Part shown: piece by piece, positions 21,120-33,690 of the stretch | Numbering within the stretch: the first letter of the stretch is position 1 | Layout of the letters: each line of letters starts with the position of its first letter | Assembly (NCBI GenBank): GCA_947561395.2 | Contig: OX387186.1 | Coordinates: forward strand, 47,449,220 to 47,513,219 | Reading direction: 5' to 3' | Length of the DNA: 64,000 bases | Source of the DNA: Buxus sempervirens | Lineage: Eukaryota > Streptophyta > Magnoliopsida > Buxales > Buxaceae | Position numbers and translations under genes: made by a program | The notes under the pieces: model-generated | Seen by the model: the letters and a program-made list of their open reading frames with translations, nothing else | Told to the model about the DNA's origin: nothing | Database searches by the model: none

Positions 21120-24100
21120 CTAAGTTGATGCACTGGAACTTCCTCTTCTTCTAGCTGTCATATCCAAGAAAACACCCAAAGGATGGCTTCAACAAATATA
21201 TAGAAATTTCAAGGAAAAACCAAATTTAAGTGCATAAATTATGTATCTATATGCCAAAGGCCCCTAAATGCTACAATAACATAATTGTGAAAATTAAGTG
21301 GGCGCTGCTTGGATTATTAAGAAACAATTGAAAGAGCCACATTGAAATGGATAATCCAATCAATGTGGATCAAAGAACGAATCCACTTAATTCCGGTTTT
21401 TTGAGAAAGGAATTCTTATTATCAATGGAGAGAGCAACAAAAACATGTAATTCGTACCTTGCTCGGTATCGTGTAAGTATTGTATGGTGAGGTTTAGGTC
21501 TTCCAGCCATGGGGCTTGTGAGTAATCCTTGTTGTTGTGTTTGAGTAACTTTAGCTTTGGAGTGCTAATAAGTTCTGAAGTGAAGGTCTTCATCTTACGA
21601 CAATTTTGCACATCCAAAGTTTCCAAAACTGGAAACTTGAAAGAAAACCTCCCCGAGCAGAAGCATCTGAGATTCCTTAGCCTTAAGAGTTTTATAGAAA
21701 TTAATTTTGGAAAGATAATATCATCCGCCTCCACCACCGTCATTTCTTCTTCTTCCCCTGTAACTACCTCCTCTAATTCTGCACAATCCTCGATTTCGAG
21801 ATCTTCAAGCTGTAGAAGTGTCTGAGATAGAGTCGGTGAGAAAATCTCCTTCAATTTCCTGCAACTCGATATGCGTATGTGTTTTAGGTTGTGAAGGTAG
21901 ACAAGCTGAGTGGGACCTTTCCATATCTTCTGCAATTCATTCATACTCTCCAATATCAAGTCCATTAAAGTGGACAGCAAGCGCACATCTTCTTGGGGGA
22001 AACTAACCCCTTCATGGTTGGAGTCAAAAACTACTTCCACTCCTTTACAATCGGATACCAGAAGATCTTCTAAATTCAGTAACTTTGTCAGTAGATTGAA
22101 GGGAACGACAATCCGCAAATTATTACATCTATCAACAACCAGCGAACTTAGTTTCCAAAAGCATCTTGTTTGAGAGAGTAGGCAGTGGCAAATCTCTTTC
22201 AGGTCTTTTAGATCCTCGATTTTTAAACTCTGTAAATTAGGAAAATGGATCACTTCCCTTGCACGTATGACATATTCTACTCCCTTACATTCTACCACCT
22301 CAAGATATTGCAAGCATTGCAAACCGCCACCAAGCTCATCTAGGTCAAGAATAACATTCCTCCAACACTGTGAACCATGGAATTGTAGATATTTCGTTCT
22401 CTCCAATAACACCTTAATTGCATCCACAAAACGATCCTTCGCTGAAAGACACAAGGCATTACCCAAAAAGTTTGCAACTGAACTGTCAATTCTTGCCCAC
22501 AAGATAGGTCGCCATGTGGCACTAGCTATGTGAAACTTTTTCAATCTTGCACACAACTCTTTAGGTAATACGTCAACATACTTTACTTGTAAAATGTTTA
22601 GACTTGAAAGGGATTCCCACTCAATATTTTTTACTGCATCCGACCGTTTATTTTTGAGTAAGTATAACTCCTGTAATTGGGACTGGCTTGATATAAATTT
22701 GCACATACTAGCACTCAATTGAGAGCGACCGTTCAAATTCAGAACCCTTAGATTACTCAAATGTCCAATTTTTGTCGGTAACTGAAGGAGTGAATGTTCT
22801 AAATCAAGTATCTCCAGATTTTTTAACTCTCCAAAAATAGATATATCATCTAACTTCATACCTATTGCCCGCAATGTCCGAAGGTTTCTCAGCAGCTTGA
22901 TTGATGTTGGAAATGTCGAAACTTTGGTGTAGCTCAAATCTAAAACTTCAAGTGATTCCATTCCCTCGAAGAATGCATGTGGAATTTCCCTTAAATTGTG
23001 ATTGCCTTGTAACAGTAAAATCTTGAGCTTTGGACAATTTAACCGACTAGGAAGTTCCTGAATATCATTGTACATTAATGAGATTGATGTACAATGTTCA
23101 GTCATCATCCTTCTCGACCACTTCGTCAAACCGGTAGAGGCTTTTGCTATGGATATATTATTTGCAGACGCGATTGATATGCCTACATCCCTCACAACAT
23201 CATGCACTTTGATGTGATTTTTGTTGTCACTCTCCAATAGCAAAAAAGAATCTTTAATATTCTGTATCACTTCATATGCTTTGCTTCTTACCTCGTCCAC
23301 AGTATTTGATATAAGCCCCTGAAACAAGTGCTTTCCCACCGCATAAAGCACCAATGTTTCGATCTCAATATTATGATCTTGCGGAAATAGACAACAAAGC
23401 AAGAACATTTCCCTGGACTCCTCATTTGGCAAAAAATCATAACTCAGTTTGAGAGGAGCATACACCTGTTTATTAACACCTTCAATATAATCAGTTAAAG
23501 CGCTTTTGAGTCCATTTGCTGCTTGTTCCCATTGTTGTGGGTCGCCATTGTTCCTTAATGCTCTTCCAACCGTCACAAGGGCTATAGGTAGGCCACAACA
23601 CTCGCTAGCAACTTTCCAGGCCACATCTTTCAAAGTGGAAGAGTCAACAACATCACCCGCATTTGCTCTGAACAAATTCCAAGAGTCTGATTCAGATAAC
23701 ACATTAAGTGCTATTTTTTTCTGGCACCCCATTGTTGTGCACACTTGTTCCCGTCGAGTGGTGAGTACAATTTTGAGATTCTTATTGTTGCCACGAGAAG
23801 GAATGCCTATATCAGCCAACTCCAGTCTTGACCAAATATCATCCAAAATTATAAGAATCCTTTTCTTCTTCAGAAGTTCATTTAGTCTATCTAATAGCCT
23901 TCCTGCCCTCGTAGTTTCACTAGTTTCAGCAAGCTTGAGTCCCAGCATGTCGGCTAGTTGATCCTGAATCCCTTTGATGTTCGGTGTCTGAGACACAACC
24001 CCCATTAAAACCTCATCAAAATATTTGCTCACTTTAACATGCTTCCCGGTTTCTTTCACCAAGGTCGTCTTGCCCACGCCACCGATGCCGTATATCCCAA

Positions 24101-24617
24101 TCATGTTGACATTATCATCTTGCAGTGATTTCATAAGCTCATTGAAAGCTAAAATTGTAGATTGGAAAGCAAAATAATCACCAACTAGCATGGATTCTGT
24201 GGTGCGAGGAGGTGGAGGGTAAGAAACACTAACAAATCCTCCAGCTTCTATGAGTCGAGTGACAACCTCCAGTTTTGTTTTTGCTTGCTTGCTCAATCTA
24301 TAACGCGACCAACACTTCCTGCTCATTGTGACATCATTTTGGAAGAAATTGTGTGCCTCTGCTGTGATCATAGTAACACTGTTAAGCCAATTGTTGACCT
24401 CAGATTTTATTACTTCTCCCCTCCTCGTAGCAGTTTCAACATATCTTTGGACACCATTTTTCACGCCCTCCAGCTTTTCAACTTGGATTATGAGATCCTC
24501 AATGTTTCTGTGATAGTATAGTAAATAACCAAAAGGACGCGCAATCGGAGTCACAATAGGAGCCACCAAGTACTCTGCAATTTTTGCAGCAACAGCAACA
24601 ACAACTTCCACATCCAT
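21120..24617 (-). CDS. CC-NBS-LRR disease-resistance protein (RPS5/At4g27220-like class)
   Basis: This encodes an intracellular immune receptor that senses pathogen effectors and switches by nucleotide exchange. The main exon (24617 down to about 21458) is open for over 1,050 codons. A coiled-coil N terminus with NNWLNSV (75-81) is followed by the P-loop GIYGIGGVGKTT (174-185), kinase-2 ILIILDDIW (254-262), RNBS-B KIVLTTRR (282-289), GLPL as CCGLPIAL (340-347), RNBS-D CLFPQD (409-414) and the MHD motif as VHD (471-473). Leucine-rich repeats run from about residue 520 to 1010. The open frame continues past a donor-like GCAAG|GTACGA at 21458/21457. I infer an intron to an acceptor at 21155 and a short last exon 21154-21120, ending TAG. 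The read-through form would be 1,076 residues. All nucleotide-binding motifs are present, so it is probably functional. Confidence 0.9.
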
Positions 24618-24651
24618 ATATGGACTTGTTCCTTAATTTTCTACGATCTTG

Positions 24652-24818
24652 CTGAAAAGAAATACAAAATACACTTGGAATATATATGCATCATTTTGAG
24701 TTGCAAAAAAGAAGAGCCACGAGTAAAAACTTAAAGAGAGTTCAAAGTAGTTTGAAGTTTGGGTTTCAATTTATTCAAGAGAAAAGAAAAAGAAAAAAAG
24801 TGAGACTTCGATCTGTAC
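24652..24818 (-). other. Probable 5'-UTR intron of the resistance gene
   Basis: On the minus strand a donor CCAG|GTACAG (24819/24818) and a pyrimidine-rich acceptor TCTTTTCAG|C (24652/24651) lie just upstream of the ATG. Leader introns are common in plant genes; this one is inferred from splice signals only. Confidence 0.4.
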
Positions 24819-24867
24819 CTGGTTTGGTAGTGGTGAAGTCTTGGCGCAGATTTAGTGGAAATCCAGA

Positions 24868-24876
24868 GTATATAGA
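24868..24876 (-). promoter_or_regulatory. Candidate TATA box of the resistance gene
   Basis: CTATATACT on the minus strand lies about 50 bp upstream of the proposed leader-intron donor and about 255 bp upstream of the start codon. Confidence 0.4.
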
Positions 24877-24899
24877 GCTTGACAATTAGCTCTCTTCTG

Positions 24900-26108
24900 C
24901 GATTTGCACTTCACTGAGGAAAAATTAGTAATTGGTTGCAATGATCACCATGTAAAGCCTCCACAGTCTCAAAGGAAAATTGACTTTGTACCATAAATTA
25001 ATAGCAATAAGATGCAATAAGCCGTTGCATTTAAAGAGGCATTTGAAGCAATGAGATGCATGACAATTTCATATGAAAAATTAGTTACTTACCAATTTAA
25101 GGATGGAAACGGGTAGGGTTGTCAATCGGGTCCTGGCCCGGCATGATTTAGGGCACGGCTCTTCCCGTGGATCATGATTTAGGAGTTCTCTCCCAATTTT
25201 GTTTAATTATGTGATATATATCTGTGGATCATGACTGCAATGCAATAAAAATGGAGAGTCACCAACACCTAGGATGAAGACTAGGTACCTGGTTCAGTTA
25301 TGATTTTGGGAAGAATGTAATCACCTTAAACCATCCAACGAAAATCTGGTAAACCAATGATTTATTGTGGCCCCTTTATTATACTAATTAACTACTAATT
25401 TTTATTTCGTAGCATGTTGTTCTTGGCTAATTGGCTCTGCTAATTAGATCATGGTATTAATAAAATTCTTGTAGGATTTTATATGTAAAAAATTAAAACC
25501 TGATGTGATGGCCATTATAGTTCATAGTTTACTCTTACTAATTAGATATTTTATTCATAATTATTTTTATTAAATAATTTTAGTTATTATTAAATTAGGA
25601 TGTTTTGATATTGGTTTAATATTCTTATTACATTTTATTTTCATATTGTTTTAATTGTGATATATTGCTATTAATTAGAAATATATCTTTAATTAGGATG
25701 ATAATCATGATTCTTATTAATTAGAAATATATTATTAATTAACATAATAGTCATAATAGGATCCTTATCAATTAGAAATATTTCCTAAAATCCTAATAAT
25801 CGATTCTAAAATCCTAATGATTTTTATCATTTAGAGACATATCTTTAATTAGAATCATAAAATCATAATAATCATATTTGCATTCTTATCGTTTAGATAT
25901 GTCTTTAATTAGAATTCTAAAATCTATTTTGTTTTGATATTGGTTTAACTATGATAATTTTACTTTGTCTTATTAGAGGATCTTATATTGATTATTAAAA
26001 TATGATATTTTGATATTATTTGCTAATTGATAAAACTGTAAAATGATATTTTCCAATATCCAATTACTCTTATTAATTTGAATTTTAAAATAAAGATTCT
26101 AAGAAAGG
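24900..26108. other. AT-rich DNA with Helitron-like word content; no gene seen
   Basis: A short GGGTTGTCAATCGGGTC at about 25116 looks like one end of a hAT-type MITE without a partner. From about 25500 the text repeats words such as TTAATTAGAAATATATC that also fill the Helitron at 27351-28762, so it may be a relative. Confidence 0.4.
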
Positions 26109-26950
26109 ATAGTGTTAGGATTTAGTGACAATTGGATGACAAAAGTCAATGAGTTAGCACTTGATATTGTGTCTCTTAAGGACAAGAAAAGATTTTTCAA
26201 AGAATCTTTAAAAAGACAATTGTAACAGATTTCCTAAGTTTATTAGTAGTTAAGTGTTCTGTTTTTCAATTAGAAGTTAGTTATATTAGAAGAACTATCT
26301 AGTGTCTTTTCTGTTGAGAATGAAGTGAGCTGTTCTTTGGTTCTTTCTGGAATCAAGCTTTGGAAGAGACTAACTAACAGTGCAGGTTCTCGAGTTGAGT
26401 TAGTGGTTTGAGAAGTGAGACAAAAACAGAGCATTACTGTGGGGATTTTGGAGTCTTGATCTTGAGCACTTTGAAAGGGTTTTAAGATTGAAGAAAGGAG
26501 ACAAAACAGAGAAAAGAAGAGTTGCTGATTCTGCAGCTCTTGGGATTTATTTTGAAAAGAATGATTTTCTGATTTCTTAAAATGGAAATCAATTGAAAAT
26601 TTGATTGTGGATTGACAGATCTGCTGGTGAGATGAAGGTAGCTTTGTTGCTGATCTTCTGAGAAAGAAAATTGAAGTTGGATTCATGGTTGCTGATTGGT
26701 TTGGTGGAATCCAAACCTGTGATAAGTCTTGGTGGATTCCAAGACTTGTAGAGAGAGATTAAGAAGCTGTATTAAATGAGGTAACAGTGTTGAAATTTTT
26801 GGATTGTAAATCTGAAACATTGTACTTCTTCTTTACTATAGTGGATTAATTTTTCAGGTTGGTTTCCTCCATCAGACCCAAGGTTTTTCCTAGATGGAAT
26901 TCTAGGTTTTCCTGGTAAAAATTTGGTGTCTACTTGTCTGGATTTTTTAC
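26109..26950 (+). mobile_element. Copia-like LTR (probably solo), boundaries uncertain
   Basis: It begins near TGTTAGGATT. Its right part aligns with the reverse complement of 55050-55130: GACCCAAGGTTTTTCC matches GACTCGAGGTTTTCC, and AGGTTTTCCTGG and TGTCTACTTG lie in the same order. That other copy is followed by a primer-binding-site-like word, so both look like copia-type LTRs. No internal region is attached. Three short hairpins with loop TGGATT or TGGAAT lie at 26698-26717, 26724-26747 and 26889-26906. I could not fix the right end or a target duplication. Confidence 0.5.
26698..26906 (+). repeat. Constant-loop hairpins in the copia-like LTR
   Basis: Arms GGTTTGG/CCAAACC enclose TGGAAT (26698-26717). 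Arms AAGTCTTGG/CCAAGACTT enclose TGGATT (26724-26747), a perfect 9-bp stem. Arms CCTAGA/TCTAGG enclose TGGAAT (26889-26906). Stems are unrelated to one another while the loop is nearly constant. Confidence 0.75.
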
Positions 26951-27350
26951 TTGTTATTTTTGAATTTGATTGAACTAAATCTATAGAGAAGGGACCTAGG
27001 AATCTGAAATTCTCAGATAGTTTGGGAATGTCAAAATAAAAAAAAACTTAAAGTTATATCTGCTAATTAGAAATTTTTTTTTAATAAAATTCTTTTCCTA
27101 AGTGTCGGTTTTCTCTAAATTATCATAGGATTTTTTAAGTAAAAATAATTTTAATTTGACCACCATTAATCAAAGATTTTAATCAAGGTTATTTTAGGGA
27201 GGCGAAAATGAAAAACACTTTGCTTTTGCTAGTATTATAGATATGGATGTAAGATCATATTTTTCTTATTTTGTCTTTATCTTATATCTTTCCTTTTTTA
27301 CTTGTAAGAGCAAAACAAATCCTAATGAGAAAATTATGTTATTAAAAAGA

Positions 27351-28762
27351 TCTATACTACTACTAAAAGCACATAATACTTAAAGGATTTTATTAGACAC
27401 GCTTCAATAATAAAAAAATAAAAACTATAATCTTGAATAAAAATTAATATGCTAATTTTAATTGTTTTTATTCAATTTCTTAAGTTTTATCAATAACATA
27501 AATTTGCTTATCTTGTACGATAATTATTTAAGAGTTTTTGCATTGACCTTTTATCTTGTTACTTTTAAATATGATTAATATTTTATTTCGTTATAATCGA
27601 TATGATAAATATTTTATTTAGTTACAATCTTTGAGTATTATGATATGAATAATGGCTTATCTTGTATGATAATTATGTAAGAGTTTTTGTATTAACCTTT
27701 TATCTTGTGACTTTTAAATATGATTAATATTTTATTTAGTTATAATCAATATGAAATATTTATTTAGTTAGAATGATTGAGTATTATGATATGATTAATG
27801 GTTATTGTTATCCTTTTTTTTTTGGAACTTAGTATGATTTTATCAGTAATTCCAAAATTATTGGAGGAAAAAAGAAGGTAATTTGAAAATAGATATTCAA
27901 GAATTATGGGTAAATACATGAAATCATTATTATTAAACGATCAATTAATTATTATTATATCAAACTGGTTTTAGCTTAATGTGATCAAGGTTAATTGTCA
28001 ATTTTGGGATAATCATTAATATTTAAATTATTTAATTAATAATTACAGTTTATATTATTTAAAAAAAGTTCTTTTAGTTAGATTTGTTGGATACTAATAT
28101 ATAATGACATATAACATGAATAACAGTGATCATAAATTCGTAATCTATTATTGTTTGAAATTAAAAGGAATTTATTATTAATTCTAGAATTCTTAGTTAG
28201 ATACATCTTAAGTATTGGAGAATAAGTGTAATTTATTAGGACTTGTATGAATAATAGTGTCATTATCTCTTTCGAATCTTATTTTGATATTGGTTTAATT
28301 AAGATTATCTTATTTTGAGTTTAATTATTAGTAAGAAAAATAATTTCAAATAAGAGAAATCTATAAACCTGAAAAGTCGGATTTAGAGAATTTTTTCTTG
28401 TATGTTCCAGTTCTTACTAATTAGAAATATACATTCATTAGGAATCTAAAACTAAAAAAATCATGTTAGGATTCTTTTAATTAAAAATATATCTAATTAG
28501 TCTTGCTAATTAGATTTTTTTTTCATAAGTTTTTTTCAATTAGGATTTTATTTTGATATTTGTGTAATTATGGTAATCTTATTTTGATTTTATTAGATAA
28601 TCTAATTTTGATCATTAAATTAGGGTGTTCTAATAGTCACGTAATATCAAAATATTATGTTAATAAATAAGAATAATTATTTATTTTTAGTGCACATCCA
28701 TTTTCCAACTTCACTCGCCTATTTTCATGCCCGATGTGCAATAGTGCACGTCCCTCCACTAG
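27351..28762 (+). mobile_element. Non-autonomous Helitron, 1412 bp
   Basis: The left end TCTATACTACTACTAAAAGC is a typical plant Helitron 5' end. The right end is CCACTAG, preceded by a hairpin (arms GATGTGCA and TGCACGTC around ATAG, 28733-28752) 10 bases before the end. The element sits between A (27350) and T (28763), the usual Helitron target, with no target duplication. It contains no Rep/helicase gene, only AT-rich DNA with internal partial repeats (for example around 27520-27600 and 27650-27760). Confidence 0.7.
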
Positions 28763-31020
28763 TTATTATGAATAGAGAAATATAAAATGAGAACAAATAA
28801 TACCTATTCTTTTAACAAAAACAATAAGGATAAATTTTTTGTAAGAGAAATAATATAAAAATTAGATAGAATTCCAAAACGGTAATGTATTCCCTATTTC
28901 TTTAAGAGTTGCTCCAATCATTTGGAAGTCTAAAACGGATAAATATTTTAAATAAAAATATTGTAAAATAAAAGGGCAACGAATTATTATTAATAATAAG
29001 AAAATTAAAAGATAAGAACACAATAAAAAAAAATCCCCCTATATTATTAATTAAAGTCCCTTATTAGTTAGATAAGATTTCTAGTAATTTTAGGATTCTC
29101 TTTTTTTTTTTTTGTTTAGATAAGGATTTGAAATTCTAGTAAGATTTATTTAAATAATTTGTGGTTTCAAAAAAGGAATTTTTTTTTTTGTAATTGATAA
29201 TTCAAATAGATATAGATAGAATTCTGAAAAAGGGTGTATTCTTTTTTTCTTTAGGATTTTTGATGAAAATAATATAAAATAAAAAAATATAATTCTAAAA
29301 AAGGTTAATGAATTATTAAATCAGATAAGAATAAATCTAAATAATTCCCATATATCACTTACTTTTTTTTTGTCTTGATTGATTAATATTAATAAAAATC
29401 CTAAGGGTAAAAATGAATATTTTATTTAATATAAGAAAATTTCTAAAATTTTCACTTATAATTAATTGGGTTATTTTATTAGTCCTTGTCTTTTTTTTTT
29501 TTATATTTATTTATACTTACCATGTATAATTAATTGATTAAGTTGCTTAGTCCCCTTTTTTTTGGGTAAACGACTAAGTTGCTTAGTCCTTATCTCTTTT
29601 TTAGAAATTTCTTTATACCAGTAATGAAAATAATACAAAAATAAAATAGTTTTGTAATTCTTTAAGATGAGAATTTTTATAAATAAAAAGTCCTTTCCTT
29701 TCATACATTCAACCCCTTCATCTTGGTGCAATTTTATAAAAAAAAACAAGAAAAAGGATTTGTAAAAAACAAATTGTTTTGAAGATTGAGGATCTGTTTA
29801 AATGGGGGCCTCGATTTGGAAACACACTTATGAAAAAAAAATTAAGGTACGTCTTTCTTTTATTAGTAATAAATATTTATTTTTATTTTTATTTTAGTTC
29901 AAGTTAATAATCATTGTATAATATAGTGAGATGAAATAACATATTACAAAATTTTTGTTGTTCTTATTGATATTATTTAATATTCAAATATGTATACTAT
30001 AAATTGCTTCTTTTTGTTGTTGAGATTGAAAATCAAATATTATAGATATATCAAGTATTATGATATAAATAATTCTAATTATTAAAATTCTTTAGCTAGA
30101 TAAGTATTGGAGAAAGAGTCTAATTTATTTGGATTTTATTAGTAATTCCAATTATTAAAATTATTTTAGCTAGATTCATTGGGTATTATCAGCTGAATAA
30201 TGGTGATATTTATTGAAGAATAAGTCTTGAAATGAAATTAAAAGTATCGTCTATATTGCAATAATATTACGTACAATAAATACAGTGGGTAAATACATGA
30301 AATCATTATTGTTTGATCATGAATAATTATTACATTGAATTATAGCTTTACCTCATTGCAATTAAGGTTACTAATTAATTTATTCATATACAACAAACTA
30401 TACTTAAAGTATATTAATATATAGTATATTAATAATATAGCATCTACTTGTATCATTGTAATAAAAAAGACTCTTTATCATCTAATACCTCTTTGAACTC
30501 TTTAGCTAGATAAATTACAAAAACTAAATATCCCAATTAAGCAAAGATTAGTATTCTTTGTGTAATAGAATACTTACATGTAGTGTCCACATATGTGATA
30601 ATTTGGTGGATTAATAGGAATAATTATGTGATAAAGAATGTGGCCTTATTGATGATTCATAAAATAAATATTATCACACTCATCTTACTTTTGGTTTAGT
30701 TTTGTTTGCAAAATTAATAAATCGAATTAGTTCGGTTCTGTTTTGGTTGAGGGCTTGATTAAACTGAATCGAATCAAAACATGACTTGCATACATTAGAT
30801 TCTAAACTGGATTGAATATATACTGTATTAGCTATTTATGTATTAGTATTATAAATGTATAATATATGCCATACACATAGTATTAATGAACAAATGATTG
30901 ACAATAGATGATAGTTGCGATTTACTATTTTTATATTTGTCGATTAGAATTAACGAAAATAGGTGAAATTGGCCTAACCCAAACCAAACTGAACTGAATG
31001 TGAAAGTAGGATTGGGTTGG
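28763..31020. other. AT-rich intergenic DNA, no gene seen
   Basis: Long A/T runs and degenerate repeats only. Toward the right (30720-31020) GGTTCGGTTCTG- and CCAAACTGAACTG-like words appear. They resemble the arms of the hAT family at 48666-50675, but no bounded element could be drawn. Confidence 0.4.
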
Positions 31021-31179
31021 TTGGTTTGGGTTTAGGGTTTTACATTTTTTTTTTTTTTTGGTTGGTATTCAAGTTGGGATAGTCAGTTCCCAATTCTAGT
31101 TGGTTTGGTTTTGGGTTGGCAACATACACCTCATTTTGATTTGGATTGAGGTCAACTTGATCCAAACTTGAACCCTTAC

Positions 31180-31870
31180 TAATGGTGGTGTTGGTGGTGG
31201 TATATGGGGTGGTTTTGTTGGCGGCGGCCGCAGTAGTGGTTGTGGAGATAGTGTTGGTGGTGGTGTTGGAGATGGTGGCGGAGGGGTGATGGATGTGGTG
31301 GTGGTGGTGGAGGTGGTGATGGTGGTGACATTGATAGTGGTGGTGGTGGTTGTAGTGGTGATGGTAGTGGAGATGGACATAGAGGTGGTCTTGGTTGCGG
31401 TTGTGGTTGTGGTGGTGGAGATGTGGTGGCGGCGGCAGTGGTTGGTGGTGGAGGAGGAGATGTGATGGTGGTGGTGTTGGACATGGTTGAGAAGGTGGTG
31501 ATAGTGGTGGTGGTGGGTGGCGGAGGTGGAGGTGGTGATTATAATCATCATCGTGGTTTTGGTTGTGATGGCAGTGGTGACGACATCGGCTACAATGGCG
31601 GAGGTGGCGGGGTTGGTGGAGGTGGTAATGGGGAAGGAGGAGGTGGTGATGGTGGAGGAGGAGGTTGTGCTGGTGTTTGTGGTTGTGGTGGTGGCAATGC
31701 TGGTGCCCGGTGGAGATGGAGGCAAAGGTGAAAGTGAAGGTAATGGTGGTGGTGGCAGCAATGGCAGTGGTGTAGGTGGCAGGGTTTGTGGAGATGGTTG
31801 TTGTGGTTATGGTGGTGGGGGAGGTGGAAGTGAAGGTAATGATGGTGATAGAGTTTGTGGTGGTGACGCC
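31180..31870. repeat. 700-bp degenerate GGTGGT-rich tract
   Basis: The plus strand is built from GGTGGT, GATGGT, GGAGGT and GTGGTGG words with almost no C. Open frames on both strands (Thr/His/Pro-rich on minus, Gly/Val-rich on plus) follow from the repeat composition and are unlikely to be genes. Dense GG runs suggest potential for G-quadruplexes on the plus strand. Confidence 0.8.
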
Positions 31871-31899
31871 CATCGAGGTGTGGTAAATGAAGGCATACA

Positions 31900-33229
31900 T
31901 AATTAGATTAATCAAACAAAAAGTTACAAAAATACCATCAAAAAATTTTGAAAACAATTCTCTATTATAAAAGCTGAAAATTTTAGTTTCCAAAAACAGG
32001 GCGGTTTTGGATTGTTTTTCCGAAAAGCAATTTGAAAATTATGTTTACCGAATGAGATTTTGGGTTTTTTGTTTTTAAAAAAGAAAATTTTGATGTTTTC
32101 TAACTCCACACTACATTATATATATATATATATATGTAGGATTGGAAGAGACAATATAAACACAAACAATAAATAAGTCTACAATTAACAAGTTAGAATT
32201 CAATTAATACGACACAAAAATGGGATTACGAAAATACCTCTTTTGTTCTTTAAAGGAATTAATGCAATGGAGTTGTGGTTGGGTCCAGATCAAAACCAAA
32301 CATGAGTTGTTGATTGCTTAGTGGAAACCAAAGAACAATGTTGTTAGCTCTGATTTTGTGGGTTTTCGCTCTTTGAAACAAAATTTCTAATCTACTGCTA
32401 AGACAATGCATCAATTTATAAAACAGAATAAAGGAACTATTCTTTGAGTCAATTGATGAACATATATGGTATGCTTCCACTTTAAGGTGGTGATTCCACC
32501 TTCTTTAGCTAGGAAATCTTTGAATTCACACTATATGAATTAATAGTATCAAAATGCTAATATTTTAAAAAACTATATGAATTAATAGTTTTAATTTTTT
32601 CATGTACTATATATGTTAAAAAAAAAGGAACATTTGTTTTTACGGATTAAGGTTAGGCTTGAGTAGGATTAGGGTTGGGTTGGGCTATTTTGACTAATCG
32701 GTCGGGTTATCCAACCCTATCCCTAGGAATTGGCAACATGGTGGGTTTTGACGAACTCAAACTTGCCCCGTCAGGGGTTTAGGTAAATCCTAACCCACCC
32801 TTATCGGGTCATTAATAGGGTGGATCGGGTTGCCCCAATTGCATTATAAAACTAATAAAAAGAAACTATTTTAAATTAGAATTTATAAATTAATAATATA
32901 ATTATTAATAAAATATGTATTTTTAATACATAACATATGTAAAAATAACATTTTTAATACATAAAAAATATCTAAAAATAAATAAGGCGAAGTTGGGGGT
33001 AGGGTTAGGCTAAACCTTAACTTGTCTCTAGCCCGAGTTTGGCTATACCAAACCCGTCCCATTAGAGGCAGGGAGGAGCCTTTTACCTGTTCAACCCAAT
33101 TCATTACCATTGCTAACCTACCCCGTTGAACAACCATAATTTTCAGATTTTCATTGTCGTTTGAAAATTGTGGTTTTAAACTAAATGTGTTTGATCTATT
33201 CAATTACATTTTTGAGCAAAAGTTAAAAA
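31900..33229. other. AT-rich DNA with degenerate GGGTT-rich repeat blocks
   Basis: A (TA)n tract lies at about 32115-32134. From 32640 to 32830 and 32990 to 33130 there are GGGTTGGGTTGGGCT- and CTAACCTACCCCG-like blocks in roughly opposite orientation, as in degraded hAT-type MITEs. No clear terminal repeats or target duplication, and no gene. Confidence 0.4.
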
Positions 33230-33560
33230 AAAAAAATTTTGTGAATGGGGAAAGAATCAAATGGCCACAACCATATGCGAAAGTTGCCTTATTTAAAGAG
33301 TATTCCTAAGTGCCACACAACCTTAGTAAACTTGTGATTGGAGAAATACAACCATATGTGAAAGTTGCCTTATTTAAAGAGTATTCCTGAGTGCTATGCA
33401 ACCTTAGTAAACTTGTGATTGGAGAAAGAAACCAATACCCACAATGGTATTTTAAGGTTGCTTTGATGGAAAGAAAGAGTGTTCTTGCATGCCACACAAC
33501 CTTTAATAATAACTTGTGAATGGAGCAAGAAACAAATGCACTTGCATTAATTAGAGGCAA
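33230..33560. repeat. Minisatellite, about four units of 80-100 bp
   Basis: The unit contains AAGTTGCCTTATTTAAAGAG, then AGTGCCACACAACCTTAGTA and CTTGTGATTGGAGAAA. It appears clearly twice (33241-33425) and in diverged form twice more up to about 33560. Confidence 0.7.
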
Positions 33561-33621
33561 TATTCTTTGGAAACTAGACATAACAAACCAGTCAAACGGA
33601 TGGAACCGCCAATTAATTTAG

Positions 33622-33690
33622 GTTTTTTTTATTCTTTTCTTGGAACTCAGGGTATCCGTTTATGCTCAACCGCTCAACCGACTATTCCCC
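33622..33690 (-). repeat. SINE 3'-end fragment
   Basis: A T run followed by GGAACTCAGGGTATCCG and GCTCAACCGACTA matches the 3' part of the SINE at 19101-19313 in the same orientation; the tRNA-like half is missing. Confidence 0.5.

Noticed and set aside
25110-25160. hAT-like terminal word GGGTTGTCAATCGGGTC
   Set aside because: No partner inverted end and no 8-bp duplication found; left as a remnant.
27195-27235. Possible second Helitron 3' end (GCTTTTGCTAG before TATTATAG)
   Set aside because: No convincing hairpin directly upstream and no matching 5' TC end could be placed.
31040-31993. 317-residue Thr/His/Pro-rich open frame on the minus strand
   Set aside because: It follows from the GGTGGT-type repeat composition; open frames occur on both strands and no domain is seen.
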